Shown: positions 45,866-56,384 of the stretch, one piece after another
Position numbering within the stretch: position 1 is the first letter of the stretch
How the letters are laid out: each line of letters opens with the position of its first letter
Position numbers and translations under genes: made by a program
Origin: Lamellibrachia satsuma
Lineage: Eukaryota > Annelida > Polychaeta > Sabellida > Siboglinidae
Direction of reading: 5' to 3'
NCBI GenBank assembly: GCA_033239005.1
Contig: BSQZ01000018.1
Coordinates: forward strand, 3,920,536 to 3,984,535
Length of the DNA stretch: 64,000 nt
Notes under the pieces: model-generated
Database searches by the model: none
Told to the model about the DNA's origin: nothing
Seen by the model: the letters and a program-made list of their open reading frames with translations, nothing else

Positions 45866-46761
45866 GTATAATATATATATAATATATATATGTGTGTGTG
45901 TGTGATTCATCCAAAGAACTGACTTGCTTCTCAGTGTTTCTGGTGGCATATTTTCATAACTGACCCCTTTTATCAAATTTGAAAATATCATAACTTGAGT
46001 AAAATGGGAGATTAGCGCCTGTAAAACAAGGAAGCCTAAATGCTTGAACATTCACAAACACTATAAGTCTACTTACAGCAAAGATAACAACGACTGAAAT
46101 TAACTTATATTATAGTATTTCATGTACCTTTTTAATGGCATAGCAGAATTATGATTTTTATTAAACAGTTCCAAAGTTATAAATTAGGGTGGAATCAAAA
46201 TATTGGGTATGTTTACATATTACTATAATTATTTTTTACATATTGGAAATAACTTGACACGATTGTCTGTCAGCATTCCCCATTGTTATATGATAACATG
46301 ATAGGTTTGCAATGCAATTAATAATAAATTAATAATTACCATATTTGTTTAAATGTTAATGCCAGAATTATATATCTGGAGAAATCCTAAATACTGGACT
46401 GTCAAGTTCTAAATATATGGTACAAACAGAAGTTCTTTAAAATTAGTTTGAATTGTTGCATCAACAATATAGTTAAAAAATTATTACATATTTGTAACAT
46501 TTCAAGAACTTTCGTTTCATTTTCTGTAACCAGTAAACCTGTAGCTCTAAAATAATTAATGTGTAACTCCATAATATTAAAACAAATGCTGTGCAATATC
46601 AGTCTTCTGTCCACCAGGTGGAGCTAGGGAGACCACTGACACTGGCTGAACTGCAGCGAATGCGACGTCAGTTCATCAGCTACACAAAGACACATCCAGT
46701 GGACGACACAACAAAACTTCCTAACATTTTTGTGCAGTTTTTGAACAATAGTTTCCGGTGA
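42072..46761 (+). CDS. KTI12: KTI12, Elongator-associated P-loop ATPase (9 exons, complete)
   Basis: KTI12 is a tRNA-binding P-loop protein needed for Elongator to modify wobble uridine of tRNAs (family knowledge). Exons: 42072-42222, 42404-42455, 42924-42976, 43541-43596, 44146-44225, 44650-44809, 45229-45291, 45622-45690, 46618-46761; phases agree, giving 275 residues. The Walker A motif is CGIPSSGKST (residues 7-16), the Walker B-like strand VIILDSLNYIKG (75-86) is followed by CRYELYC. The C-terminal half has RFEPPDSRNRWDRPLF, SKAPPPNLST, FLHELDQIT and LTLAELQRMRRQFISYTK, all signature KTI12 blocks. The linker between the two halves is much shorter than in human (354 aa there, from memory). 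The ATG is directly preceded by a minisatellite. Intron 3 contains a tRNA gene. Confidence 0.97.
43030..43127 (+). tRNA. tRNA-Lys(CTT) with a 25-nt intron, inside KTI12 intron 3
   Basis: The acceptor stem GCCCGGT/ATCGGGC with discriminator G, box A TTAGCTCAGTCGG, anticodon stem TGGGA/TCCCA, loop CT-CTT-A, and box B GGTTCGAGCCC all fit. Anticodon CTT is at 43063-43065. The intron 43067-43091 sits after position 37, the canonical site of eukaryotic tRNA introns, and its removal leaves a 73-nt tRNA. TTTT at 43131 is the Pol III terminator. It reads in the same direction as KTI12. Confidence 0.95.
43200..43500. other. Remainder of KTI12 intron 3
   Basis: AT-rich sequence following the tRNA gene up to the exon at 43541; nothing recognised. 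Confidence 0.6.
45776..45931. repeat. Perfect 31-bp inverted duplication around a TA microsatellite
   Basis: The arms 45776-45806 and 45901-45931 are exact reverse complements (AGAAGCAAGTCAGTTCTTTG... and its partner). Between them lie about 94 bp of TA/TG repeats. It is in KTI12 intron 8. Confidence 0.97.
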
Positions 46762-47860
46762 TGAAAACTGTTGATTTTATCAGGCAAAACAAAACATTGG
46801 TGTTAAGGCAGTAGAGGCGATCATTTTTAATTGCATTTTTAAAGTTATAATTTGGTCTCCTGGTAAACTCTAGCAGGTGCCATAGTATGTTGATGTGCCA
46901 AAGGAGAACCTTACAATTGTCGGAACTGTGGCCAGATATAGTTGAGGGGGTGTAGCAGGAAGTAGGCGGTGCGAAGTCAGTCCTAAAAAATGGTGGGAGT
47001 TTGGCCTCAAAAATAGGTAGGTGGTGGACTCTCAAAAGTGGTGGGAGGTGGGAGTTTGGCCCCTAGAACAGGTGGGAGATGGGATGAGATCCGTGGTACA
47101 CCCCATCACAGCTTTTATTGTGCAAGAGTTGGAACATCTTGAATGATGCCTATTGCTACTTTGTTGAGGGGATTTACATTGTTTTTGGGTAATTCCATAT
47201 ATTGGGAATCTTGTCAGACTTAAATCATTCGGTTATTATAAACTTGGACTACATCTGATGAAGCTCTTGTAACACACTGCTACATATAAGTACCGTATGG
47301 TGTCTAAGAAGAGCACATCGTATTGGAAGAGCACTACCCTTTTAAATCACTTGTACAACTTCCACTATATTTTTTGGAGAATGACTACCATCATGACTAC
47401 CATCATGACTACCATCGTGCTATCTTTCAAATCTTGTGTGCAATAAACCTTGTGTATTTACTATACCCATTTTTGTATATGCATTTTTTTAACTGCAATA
47501 ATATTATTTATATTGTCAAGAATTCCCCAAGACTAAACATGTTGCTTTTCCATTTTGATACTTTCCATAGGTGTCAGTATCAGGCATCTTTCTTCCAAAA
47601 AAGTTGCACTCCTCTTCTGTTTAACAGTTGCAATTCAACTAAGTTACAGTAAATTGCATACTATCACTTTCAGCATCAGTAAGTTTTAAAAGTTTAAGGT
47701 TAGAAGAGCTTATTAAGCTGCAAATACAAGGGGTAAAATTAAGCTTTTGTGGGGAAATGGAAGGCCATTCTCTTTCAAAAGCCAGTTTCTTGATACATAG
47801 CCTTTAAATGACCCTGTTTCTCTCTGGAGAATATATATATATATATATACAGCCCTCAAA
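46762..47860. other. 3' flank of KTI12
   Basis: Near 46,970-47,080 the words GGTGGGAGTTTGGCC recur three times, probably debris of a DNA element. ACCATCATGACT is repeated at 47,388-47,415. AATAAA at about 47,441 is a possible distal poly(A) signal. No gene is supported. Confidence 0.5.
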
Positions 47861-48890
47861 GTGTTGAGTGCCATACAGTCAAGGAAGAGCTTGATGACCA
47901 ACCTACTACGGAAGAGCTTGACGACCAACCTATTAGGGAAGAACTCTGTTCGGTCATTGACTACAGCGTATGGCAAAGCACCTGGTAATGATGACACACC
48001 ACCTGAAGTGATCAATTATGGGAACCTGTTCTGATGCATCATCTTCACAGCTTTTCTGCCTGTTGGGAAGAAGGTTCTGTGCCTCAAGACATGCGAGATG
48101 CCAAAGTTGTCACCCTTTACGAATCCCCTGTTGAGTACAGTGGGGGAGCTCTTTGCCCGTGTTGTGCTCAACAGACTACAGACATTGGCTACGCATGTCT
48201 AGTAGTACTGTCTACCCAGAATCACAATGCGTCTTCAGAGCAGGAAGATCCACCATCGACATGTTATTCTCGCTGTCACAGTTACATGAGAAATGTAGAG
48301 AACAAAGGAGACCACTCGACTTCGCCAATCTGACAAAGGCCGTTGACCTGGTCAGCAGAAAAGAACCCTTCATACTCCTCGACGAGATTGAATACCCCCA
48401 AAAGCTGCTGAGTATAATGACCTCATTCCACGAAGATATGCATGGCACAGTGCGATAAATTATCATCGAAGTCCTTCACAATGGTGTGAAGCCTGAAGAA
48501 GACCAATGTCACGGGCCAAGATGTCGGCGAAGTTCCAATCGTCGGCATGGATGATTACATTGTGGAACTTGTGGAGTTACTTACCATCACCAGCAACATG
48601 TCTTTCGACGTAGATATCAACAAGCGTCTCGGAAAGACAGCAGATGTTATGCCAAGGCATGCAAAGACGGTTCGGGAGAACAGCATGTTCACAGAGAACA
48701 CAGTGTTCGAATATACGAGACCTGTGCCCCAAGTGCCTTCCTCTGTGGTAGCACAGCCTACGTGAAGCACGAGTGCCGCCATGACAGCTTCTACCCCGAT
48801 ACCTCGGGTGCATACTTGGCGTCACCTGGCAAGGAGCGCACACCGATGTTCTCGAACGTTCAGACATCACCAGTATGCGGTATCAGGTCC
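47860..48890 (+). mobile_element. Decayed RTE-like LINE reverse transcriptase
   Basis: Successive frames read EELDDQPIREELCSVIDYS, YGKAPGNDDTPPEVINYGN, CWEEGSVPQDMRDAKVVTLY, then YPESQCVFRAGRSTIDMLFS and LTKAVDLVSRKEPFILLDEI, FHEDMHGTVR, then VGEVPIVGMDDYIVELVE and DINKRLGKTADVM. The order is that of RTE/L1-like ORF2. The catalytic block is missing and frames are broken by many shifts and stops. Confidence 0.85.
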
Positions 48891-50035
48891 CCGTTGAATA
48901 ATATCCCCCTGGACAATACCCCAATCCAAATGCATTATAATAGTTATTAATATATCATTATCTACACAAATGTTACTGCGTAAAGTAGTGTTGCAATATA
49001 CTCAGCTCTATTAATTTTCTTTTTTAACAGTATCAATATATAATTACATGCTCGTCCTCGGGGGGGAGGTCGAATTTGTTTTAGCTGTTAGTTGTTTTTT
49101 TTTCTGAAATCATCCCAGAAATCGCCTGGAGATTGTGTACGCCCGAACCCCATAATCAAAACCCCGAAGACGGGCCTGAATTGTACACCTAAATGTTATT
49201 GCATAATGTAGTTTTACAATATACTGAGCTTTGCTGATTTGGCTGGATTATTACATAGACCTAACAGGTAACCGTGTTTTTAAGCAGAATTAATGCTTTT
49301 ATTTGAACTCAGGTTTGAGACACGAACTCACAATTGCTTCTTCTTCGAAATAGCTGGAAAAGAATCGGAGAGAAAGGCCTTCGACTGCCACGTCTCTACA
49401 GCCAAACTGGCCTCACCATTGGTAACTATAACAAAGACGATCACTCAAGGGTCGGACTCAGCACACAGTGCTCTGTAGAACATTGACTGTCACCCAAACC
49501 GCAGCCAATTATCCCGCAGGATCGACGGGTGCGTTCATTAGTGGCGTTTGTGACGTCATTCCTCTGACAATTGTTCGTATAATTTAGAATTTGAAGAAAC
49601 AACGACAATTTCGAAAACATTTATGTCATTATATTGGGGTTGTTATTTCTGAGTAGGACTAAAGCGGAATGCCGCGAATGAACTGTTAGACATGCACAGT
49701 GATAAATGTTCACAGCTTACATCCGTTTCGCGCTGTGCTACCACCGCGCTGTGTCGCACACATCTTCGCCTGAATGCAGCTTTTCATTGTGACGGACATT
49801 ATTAATTAGCTAATTACGAGTCGTGACAGTGAGTAACAACGAGACCACGCCTCTGCTGCCAGACTCTCTTCTCGGTGGATCCACGAAGCCGAGCGAGAGT
49901 CGGATAAGCGAGACTACTGTAGACATTCTTTTACATCTCGTAAACGTTCAGAAAGGTCGATAATCACAATCGGTTGGTCTTCGCATTAGGTAGGGCGTAA
50001 TAATGGCATGGCTGCTATGTAGATAAGCGTCAAGA
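48891..50035. other. Intergenic DNA without a supported gene
   Basis: ACAAATGTTACTGCGTAAAGTAGTGTTGCAATATACT (48,965-49,003) is imperfectly repeated at 49,190-49,226. A 61-codon frame at 49,293-49,478 is not recognised; it may be LINE 3' debris. From 49,550 base composition is more GC-balanced. Confidence 0.5.
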
Positions 50036-51459
50036 CTATTATTCAGGGCGTTTTTTAACATACAAAGTGGGGGGGCAATGCCCCCCCCAGCCCTTTCATT
50101 TGCCCCCCCAGTCAAACCAACTTGCCCCCCAATGCGTGCCCCCATTCTCCTTAACCAGCTCCTTGTATTAATGTAGGTCATAATTTGTATTCTTTTTGTT
50201 AGTGTGATTTAATTAATTTTCATTGGTGGCAAAATCAAGAAAGTACCAAAGTTAAAGAAGGGCAATATGTCTACAAAAGGTCATTTTATTGATATGGCTC
50301 AGAGGGAATCTTTTATTTTCAAAAAAGGCTTTATAATTCCTGTTCCATAACTAGATGCCAGGTTACTATTTTCATCTTACCATTTTCATGTTCGATGCGT
50401 CTCGAATGGTGAGGTTTACTTTCGACTCGAAAGTCGAAGAATAATGGCAATATCATGGACATAGGCAGTAGTACCCGAGTTATGGTGTGTTTATGTTAAT
50501 GCATGCGACAGGAAGTGAGGAATGTAATAGCCTCATAGCATTAACAGTGACGTATTGCCGAATGGCTTCTTCATACAGTTCATGCGAAGAACTGAAAACG
50601 TGCGTTGGCATAGCCATACCATAGCCATAGAAGTGTCTACTTATGACGTCAGTGTTCCGGTGCTAGAATAGCTAATGATTATGACGTATATGTAAATATG
50701 TGTGCATGCATGCCCATGTGCTATTACCATTGGTCGAGAGCGAGCGGGCGGGGATTAACGATGTATCAACAACCTTTCAGTCGGCTGTTTTTTTCAAATA
50801 ATAAATAAACCTGGCAAAGTGTGTGTAATGTCCAACGAAAGAAATTGGAAACGTTTAACAAATATCACAAAATAATCACATTTTAATAATGATCCCTCTT
50901 GTAGTTAAGATGATACAAACATCACAACAGCCATAAACCTGTCAGGGTAGATTTTTATTGAGGCAGTAACCTAGCCAATTCATTCTCCGCATCTTTGAGA
51001 CATCGACATTTTAAGCATGGTAACTCAAAGAAGCATATTGTATACATACTAAACAAATAGATTTTAAAATGTATGAGTAGTTGATAGTGGTCTACATGTG
51101 AGATGGAAAGTTGGCGGTCAGCAGGGACTTCAACTTTGGAAAATTGTTACTCAAAAGTTGGTGGTCCACATATTAACATTAAATGTAATCAACATTTGCA
51201 CATGTCACTTTTGGAAGTACGTATTTTCTATATTTTGATTTGTTATGTACTTAGCCAACCATTTGATTGATAGACATGGTATGCATGTTTTGCATTATTC
51301 TCTTTTCTGCCTTAGGCCTATATCTTCAGTATATTTATGTCTAGAGTCTAGAGCATGTCGCCGCTCGCATTGTTATTCCACTATAAAAGTGTTTCAAATA
51401 GACATGCTTTTCCTGAGTTAGTTATTACATTTAACCATCTAATTTGTCCAGGTCGATAT

Positions 51460-51520
51460 CCTGCCAGTCATGCCTAAGAGAGACAGATATGCAAAACGAA
51501 AACAAGAAGAGCTATAGAAA
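51460..51520 (+). pseudogene. Possible N-terminal coding piece of the hAT transposase
   Basis: After an acceptor-like TTTGTCCAG, ATG at 51471 opens MPKRDRYAKRKQEEL, then a TAG stop, then KSAAKWHRL in the same frame. A short basic N-terminus is plausible for the transposase. The link to the 52 kb frame is not shown. Confidence 0.35.
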
Positions 51521-51624
51521 TCTGCCGCAAAATGGCATCGCCTAAACACAATTTTTTGACGCAGCCTCAATGACTCATTGCCAAAAATACCCACAATGCC
51601 GCCAGGGAACTATGCTCAGTCCGC

Positions 51625-51885
51625 TGCCATCACATGATGACTGATGACACTCCCAAAGACAAAGGTGTACCACCAGTCATAGAGATTCTGCCTTCTTTTT
51701 TTGTGCTCTCGCCCGAGTACCAGTTCATCAAGCAGCCATGATCCGTTCACTGCCATCACATCTGATGACACTCCCAAAGATAAAAGTGTACCATCAGTCA
51801 CAGAGATACTGCCTTGGTCGTGTTCTCGCCCGATAGCCAGTTCATCAAGCAGCCATGATCCGTCCACTGCCATCACACCTGACCA
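51625..51885. repeat. Imperfect 125-bp tandem duplication inside the hAT element
   Basis: The block GACACTCCCAAAGA...GTGTACCA.CAGTCA.AGAGAT.CTGCCTT...TCATCAAGCAGCCATGATC is present twice (from about 51,625 and 51,750), with the last part in a third partial copy. Confidence 0.85.
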
Positions 51886-51999
51886 CACCCTGGTGACAAG
51901 GATCACCACCTTACCCAGACACCTGGTCAGGAAACCGACAACGCAACTTCAGGCCAGTAACCGTCAAGCTCCCGCACACCGACGTACAAAGGAATTCCG

Positions 52000-53478
52000 T
52001 TAACTATTGCAGATGTTGTAAACAAATTCCCCGAGCTTCGCTCATTTTCGGCAAAGAAATGTGGCCGAACAAGGGCTCACATTCTATGCACAACATGTCA
52101 GGAGTATGAGGAGATGGCAAAGAAAAGTTCTAAAAATGGCACTATAGCAATCGCAAGCGGCGTCAGGGCGGACTGTAGTGATAGGCTGGAAAGGGTCATT
52201 GACCATATGACCTCTGAACCGCACATAGCAGCAACAACGAGTGTGTTCGTCGTCATGCATTCGCCAGAGAAGAACAGTGCCCCTTGACTTCTGGAAGCGG
52301 TGAACAAAGCTTTGGATCTGACCGGAGGTAAAGACACGAAGCTCGTTGGTGTCAACACTGACGGCGAATCGGCAAACACTGGCAGACATGGTGGGTTATG
52401 GCGTTTGCTTGCTGACCAAGTGCAGTGAGGTCTGGCAACTTTCTGGTGTGCTGCTGACCGGTCGGACTTAGCCATTGAGTCGGTCGTCAACACCGTACCG
52501 GAGCTGGGCATGTGGAAGTCTAATCTACTGGGGCTCGTACGATTCTTCCGGACGCCGAGAAGGATGAAGATGTTGTCAGCGCAAGCCGGGAATGTCAAAC
52601 AGTTCCCCCGGCACCACGATATCAGGTTTGCCCAGAACGAGCTGCAGCTGGTGGATGCTGTGCTGAATAACCTACCAGTCTGCATTAATGTGTGGGAACA
52701 GATGCAGGCACCAGAAAGTACCAGCGACAGAAAGGAGAAGGCTGAAGCCAAAGGGTTTCTGAGAATTTGGAACCACCAACAGAAATGGATAACCTCACTG
52801 ATGGGCGACATCCTGGAGATATTTGAAACACTCCAGAAGAAGTTGTAAAGGAGTGATTTTTTCATCAGCTGTAATGTAAGAGCAATCAGGCTGGAGGTCG
52901 CGCAAGCATCCCACGAATACCTCTCTGAACGCATGCACCCGGAGCAGGAGGACATCATCAAAGACATGAAGGGGTTGGTGATGTCACGCAATCTGGGATC
53001 TTTAGTTAAGCATGGCGTGCGCGTCGTCAGGCGTCTTTTTCCAGACGAGGCATCTGACTTTACGGACGGGGCAGCCGAGCAATGGGAGAACATGATGAAT
53101 GTGCCGTTCTTGCCTGATGGCTGTGATCTCGCTTGTAAGATGACTGTCAGATTGCGGCAACTTCTGCCAGTCACCACAGGTTCAGTTCAGAAGGTGTTGG
53201 CATCTCTGGCTTGCATGAGTCCACACTATATGCAGACCAAAAGAATCGTGAGCCACCACAACCTCGTTGTCGATAATCACCGCACCAGCATGGGTGAGGA
53301 CACGAGAAATGCCCGCCTCACGGTAGCACTGAATGGTGTGGACACCGCCTACTTTGACCTTCGACCCGCTGTCGTCAAATTCCTGGAGAAGACCAGAAGA
53401 AGCGGGGCTCCAGATTGGGATATCTACGGGCAGCGTGTATTCGTTAGGAAATTCACCCGAGAAACGGGGCTCTTCTAG
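52000..53478 (+). pseudogene. hAT transposase (KIAA1586/ZNF862-like), three in-frame stops
   Basis: One frame runs through 492 codons, interrupted by TGA at 52285, TGA at 52426 and TAA at 52846. It begins LTIADVVNKFPELRSFSAKK and has a C-x2-C...H-x5-H BED-like finger (CTTCQEY...DHMTSEPH), the transposase-core strand KLVGVNTDGESANTG, WCAADRSDLAIESV, WKSNLLGLVRFFR, and a C-terminal region FLPDGCDLACKM, GSVQKVLASLACMSPH, ALNGVDTAYFDLRPAV. These are blocks of hAT-derived KIAA1586-like proteins (from memory). Apart from three stops there is little decay, so inactivation is fairly recent. Confidence 0.85.
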
Positions 53479-53662
53479 TAAAATTGAGACGACTGTCAAA
53501 CGTACTGACTTACAAGTTGCTAGAGACGTGTCATGTTTCTCTAACTACTATACATGTGTTTGTAATAAAAACAATTCTGGGATATTAATGTAACATTTAT
53601 TAATGTAACAAGTTTATACCGAGATGCAGTCGTCAGTATGCAACCATATGGATAAAAAGATA

Positions 53663-53770
<108 letters not shown>

Positions 53771-53975
53771 TTTCATACATTCCTAAGGGTTATGTAAATA
53801 ATCATTAATAATGCGTAAGCTGCCCTTTTTAACCATTTGGAGTGCCCTTTCAGGACATTGCCCCCCCCAGTGAAAATTCTATAAAAAACGCCCTGCTATT
53901 ATTGTAGCATCATATAATGGATTTGGCAAAAACGTCACACATACCAACCATGTCGATGTGTGGACGTTGTAACAA

Positions 53976-55620
53976 CTGTGGAACATCGTTAATCCGGACG
54001 CCGATAATCCGGAAACTTGGCCTCCGGACATGATTTCACGGGAACGGAATTTCCAAACACTAATATGCACCGCTAATGCTGTGATTCTTTTTTTCACGGA
54101 ACACTCGTTAACCCATTAGACCCCACAACGGCCGCGGCCGGCCTCTCTGTGCAGTCCTGGAACGGCCGCTGCTGGCCGCATACAGGCCCCACTATTCAAA
54201 GAAATCGTGGCGAATAACTACTGAACTAAACGCTACCAAATTTTGCCACTCCCTAGCGGATACATTTTGCAACAACAAAAGCTCGTTACGTGCATGTGTT
54301 GCCCTTTCGGAAATCTTGATTTTCATCAGTTTTGTTCACGCTATCTCTAAAATTTTTATTTCTGTATCTGTCATGATAAAATATGGTGTAACCTGAAAAA
54401 TAACCGTCAGAATTTGATAATGTTTTCATTGGTGCAAAGCTAACACATATAGCTACATTTTCTTCGCTGAGTTGCATAGGCAAACATTTTCGCCCCGCTC
54501 TTCGTCTCTGGGGCGAAAGGCCTGACGGGCATTTGCTAACGCGACATTTTGGCAGTTCCGTAGCCATTTGGCTACGGAACTAATAACTTAAGTTTTAAAA
54601 CCGATACGCACTAACCGTTTCACATGTGTATTCCGTGACATACAACCGACGATTGGGCGTCAAGAAACTGAAGAAATGTGCTCCAAATAATTACTTATGA
54701 GTACTTTTATCGGTGACATAGAAAACATTTCACAATTAGCCGCCATACTGTGCACGTGATGTTGCCTTTGGGTCACATGATCAAACGCGATTTCGTGTAG
54801 AATGAGGCCAGAATTGGCCAGCAGCACAGACATAAATAAAACACCCGTTAGTAAGTTAGTAGTTTATAGGGGCATTATTAATGACGTAACTCTGTGGCCA
54901 GCAGACGGCAATTCTTAGCGTGACCTTATATAGATCTATGCATAGGAAATCCCGCTTGCTATTCTCGCTCACAACAGCATCCGGTTATATACAAACCTTG
55001 ACAAGCACATGCGTTCTGACAAAAAGGTAATAATTTCACACTTTTACATGGTTATTGTCAGGTAACTTTAGTGATATACATATAAGAATGCATACAGACA
55101 CGAAAGACGTGTTTATTGCTCTGTTTATGGCGTTTTTGTAAGGTTTCACGTTTCATGAAAATACTTACGTTTAGGCCGAGCGAGAACTTCGCCGTACTAG
55201 TAGCAACAGCCATATAGAAAAACATTGTAGGGCGATTGACTTTGCCTAAGTTGCATAGGGTTATAGCATGGGATCATTGTCAAAATATTAATGTCAGTCG
55301 CAACTTTCAATGTTTTAACAAATGTACTATTTTGTCTTTGCAAATTGTGATCAAATGTCAACATTTTATTAATATATCCTATTTCTATGTATACATGCAT
55401 GTGGAGAAATTACTACTCTTCAAAATAAACACAACTTGTAATTGTCAATATTGAATAGTTTTTTCTACAGATTTTTGAACCCAAGGAGGTAAAATCGCTC
55501 GAAATTTGCCAGAAATTCTGGGAACATGGTGGCATGTTTTAATCAAATCCTGGGGCCTAATGGGTTAAACCGGACACATACACTGGGAACCAAGATATCC
55601 GGACTAACTAGGTACCACTA
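53976..55620. mobile_element. Pogo/Tigger-like element remnant, split by a piggyBac-like insertion
   Basis: The left end TGTGGAACATCGTTAATCCGGA (53,977-53,998) and the inverted right end AGTGGTACCTAGTTAGTCCGGA match at about 18 of 22 positions. Internal TCCGGA words recur after the left end and before the right end (53,997-54,032; 55,570-55,606). GTTAATCCGGA termini are typical of pogo/Tigger elements, from memory. No transposase is visible. Nearly all of its interior is the 54,112-55,564 element. Confidence 0.5.
54112..55564. mobile_element. piggyBac-like non-autonomous element, 1,453 bp, TTAA target duplication
   Basis: The termini CCCATTAGACCCCA and, inverted, CCCATTAGGCCCCA (13 of 14) are each flanked by TTAA (54108-54111, 55565-55568). 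TTAA duplication with CCC-starting ends is the mark of piggyBac. The left subterminal region is very GC-rich (ACGGCCGCGGCCGGCC and GAACGGCCGCTGCTGGCCGC). A 93-codon minus frame at 54,286-54,567 is not a recognised transposase. It lies in the pogo-like element. Confidence 0.85.
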
Positions 55621-55799
55621 TATTCATTATAATGCGTTACTTTATCTGCATGTGACACCCTAGCAAGCAGGCTCTCAACTGACAATGTGAGAATGCGTGA
55701 CTTCTCATTTGTTGTCTGCTATCGGTGGTTGGTGTGCATCAGCTAGATCATAACGTTATGATCAGTGGAAAGCCTGTGTGCTTCATTCATTCAATCGTA

Positions 55800-56095
55800 T
55801 CCTCTTGTAGGGTACGTGGCAGATCTGACAGAGTCGCGTCGTGGACGCAGTGGCTCATGAGAGATGGAGTCCACAGCAGGTGACACATTTATCCCCTGCG
55901 TGGGATCTTGTACTTTCCTTGGCACAGACACCATAGAGAAGGGACCAACGGTTTTTGGTGTATCTTCCGAAAGACACATGAAAAGTGTGGTGAACGAGAC
56001 GGTAGTAGGTGGATGATCCTGCCCCGGCGCCCTCGACCGCCAGACGGCGCCAGTCCAGCGTTCTCTACCACCACGCTAGATCGTGTAGGGTTGTA
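55800..56095 (-). mobile_element. Possible tRNA-derived SINE or other short element
   Basis: On the minus strand TAGCGTGGTGGT AGAG (near 56,077-56,062) resembles Pol III box A, and GGCGGTCGAGGGCGCC about 35 bp on resembles a weak box B. GC content is well above the flanks. Frames on both strands (80 and 62 codons) show no known domain. I am unsure of this call. Confidence 0.25.
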
Positions 56096-56384
56096 ATGGT
56101 AATGCAACGAAGCGAAACGGAATTCAACCATGGAACGTATTTTATTAATAACAGTAGTTAGCTAACAGCAAATTGACGTTATCGACAATAGTTGCCAAAG
56201 CTCGGAACAATCTGCCACTTTTCGCTAATTAGTAATTCTGTTGACAAGACAGTCAGAAAAACGTTGTTCCGAAGCTTTAACGCAAGCCTGAATGGACCTA
56301 GTTAGACATTGAACAAAATATCGTTTTTTTAAACAGTCTGGTGGTCTTAGTGTAGCTTATACACAGGTACACGCCTTTCCGGGC

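Noticed and set aside
52098..53177. 359-codon open frame on the minus strand
   Set aside because: It is antisense to the hAT transposase frame, which has recognisable family blocks; the minus frame shows none.
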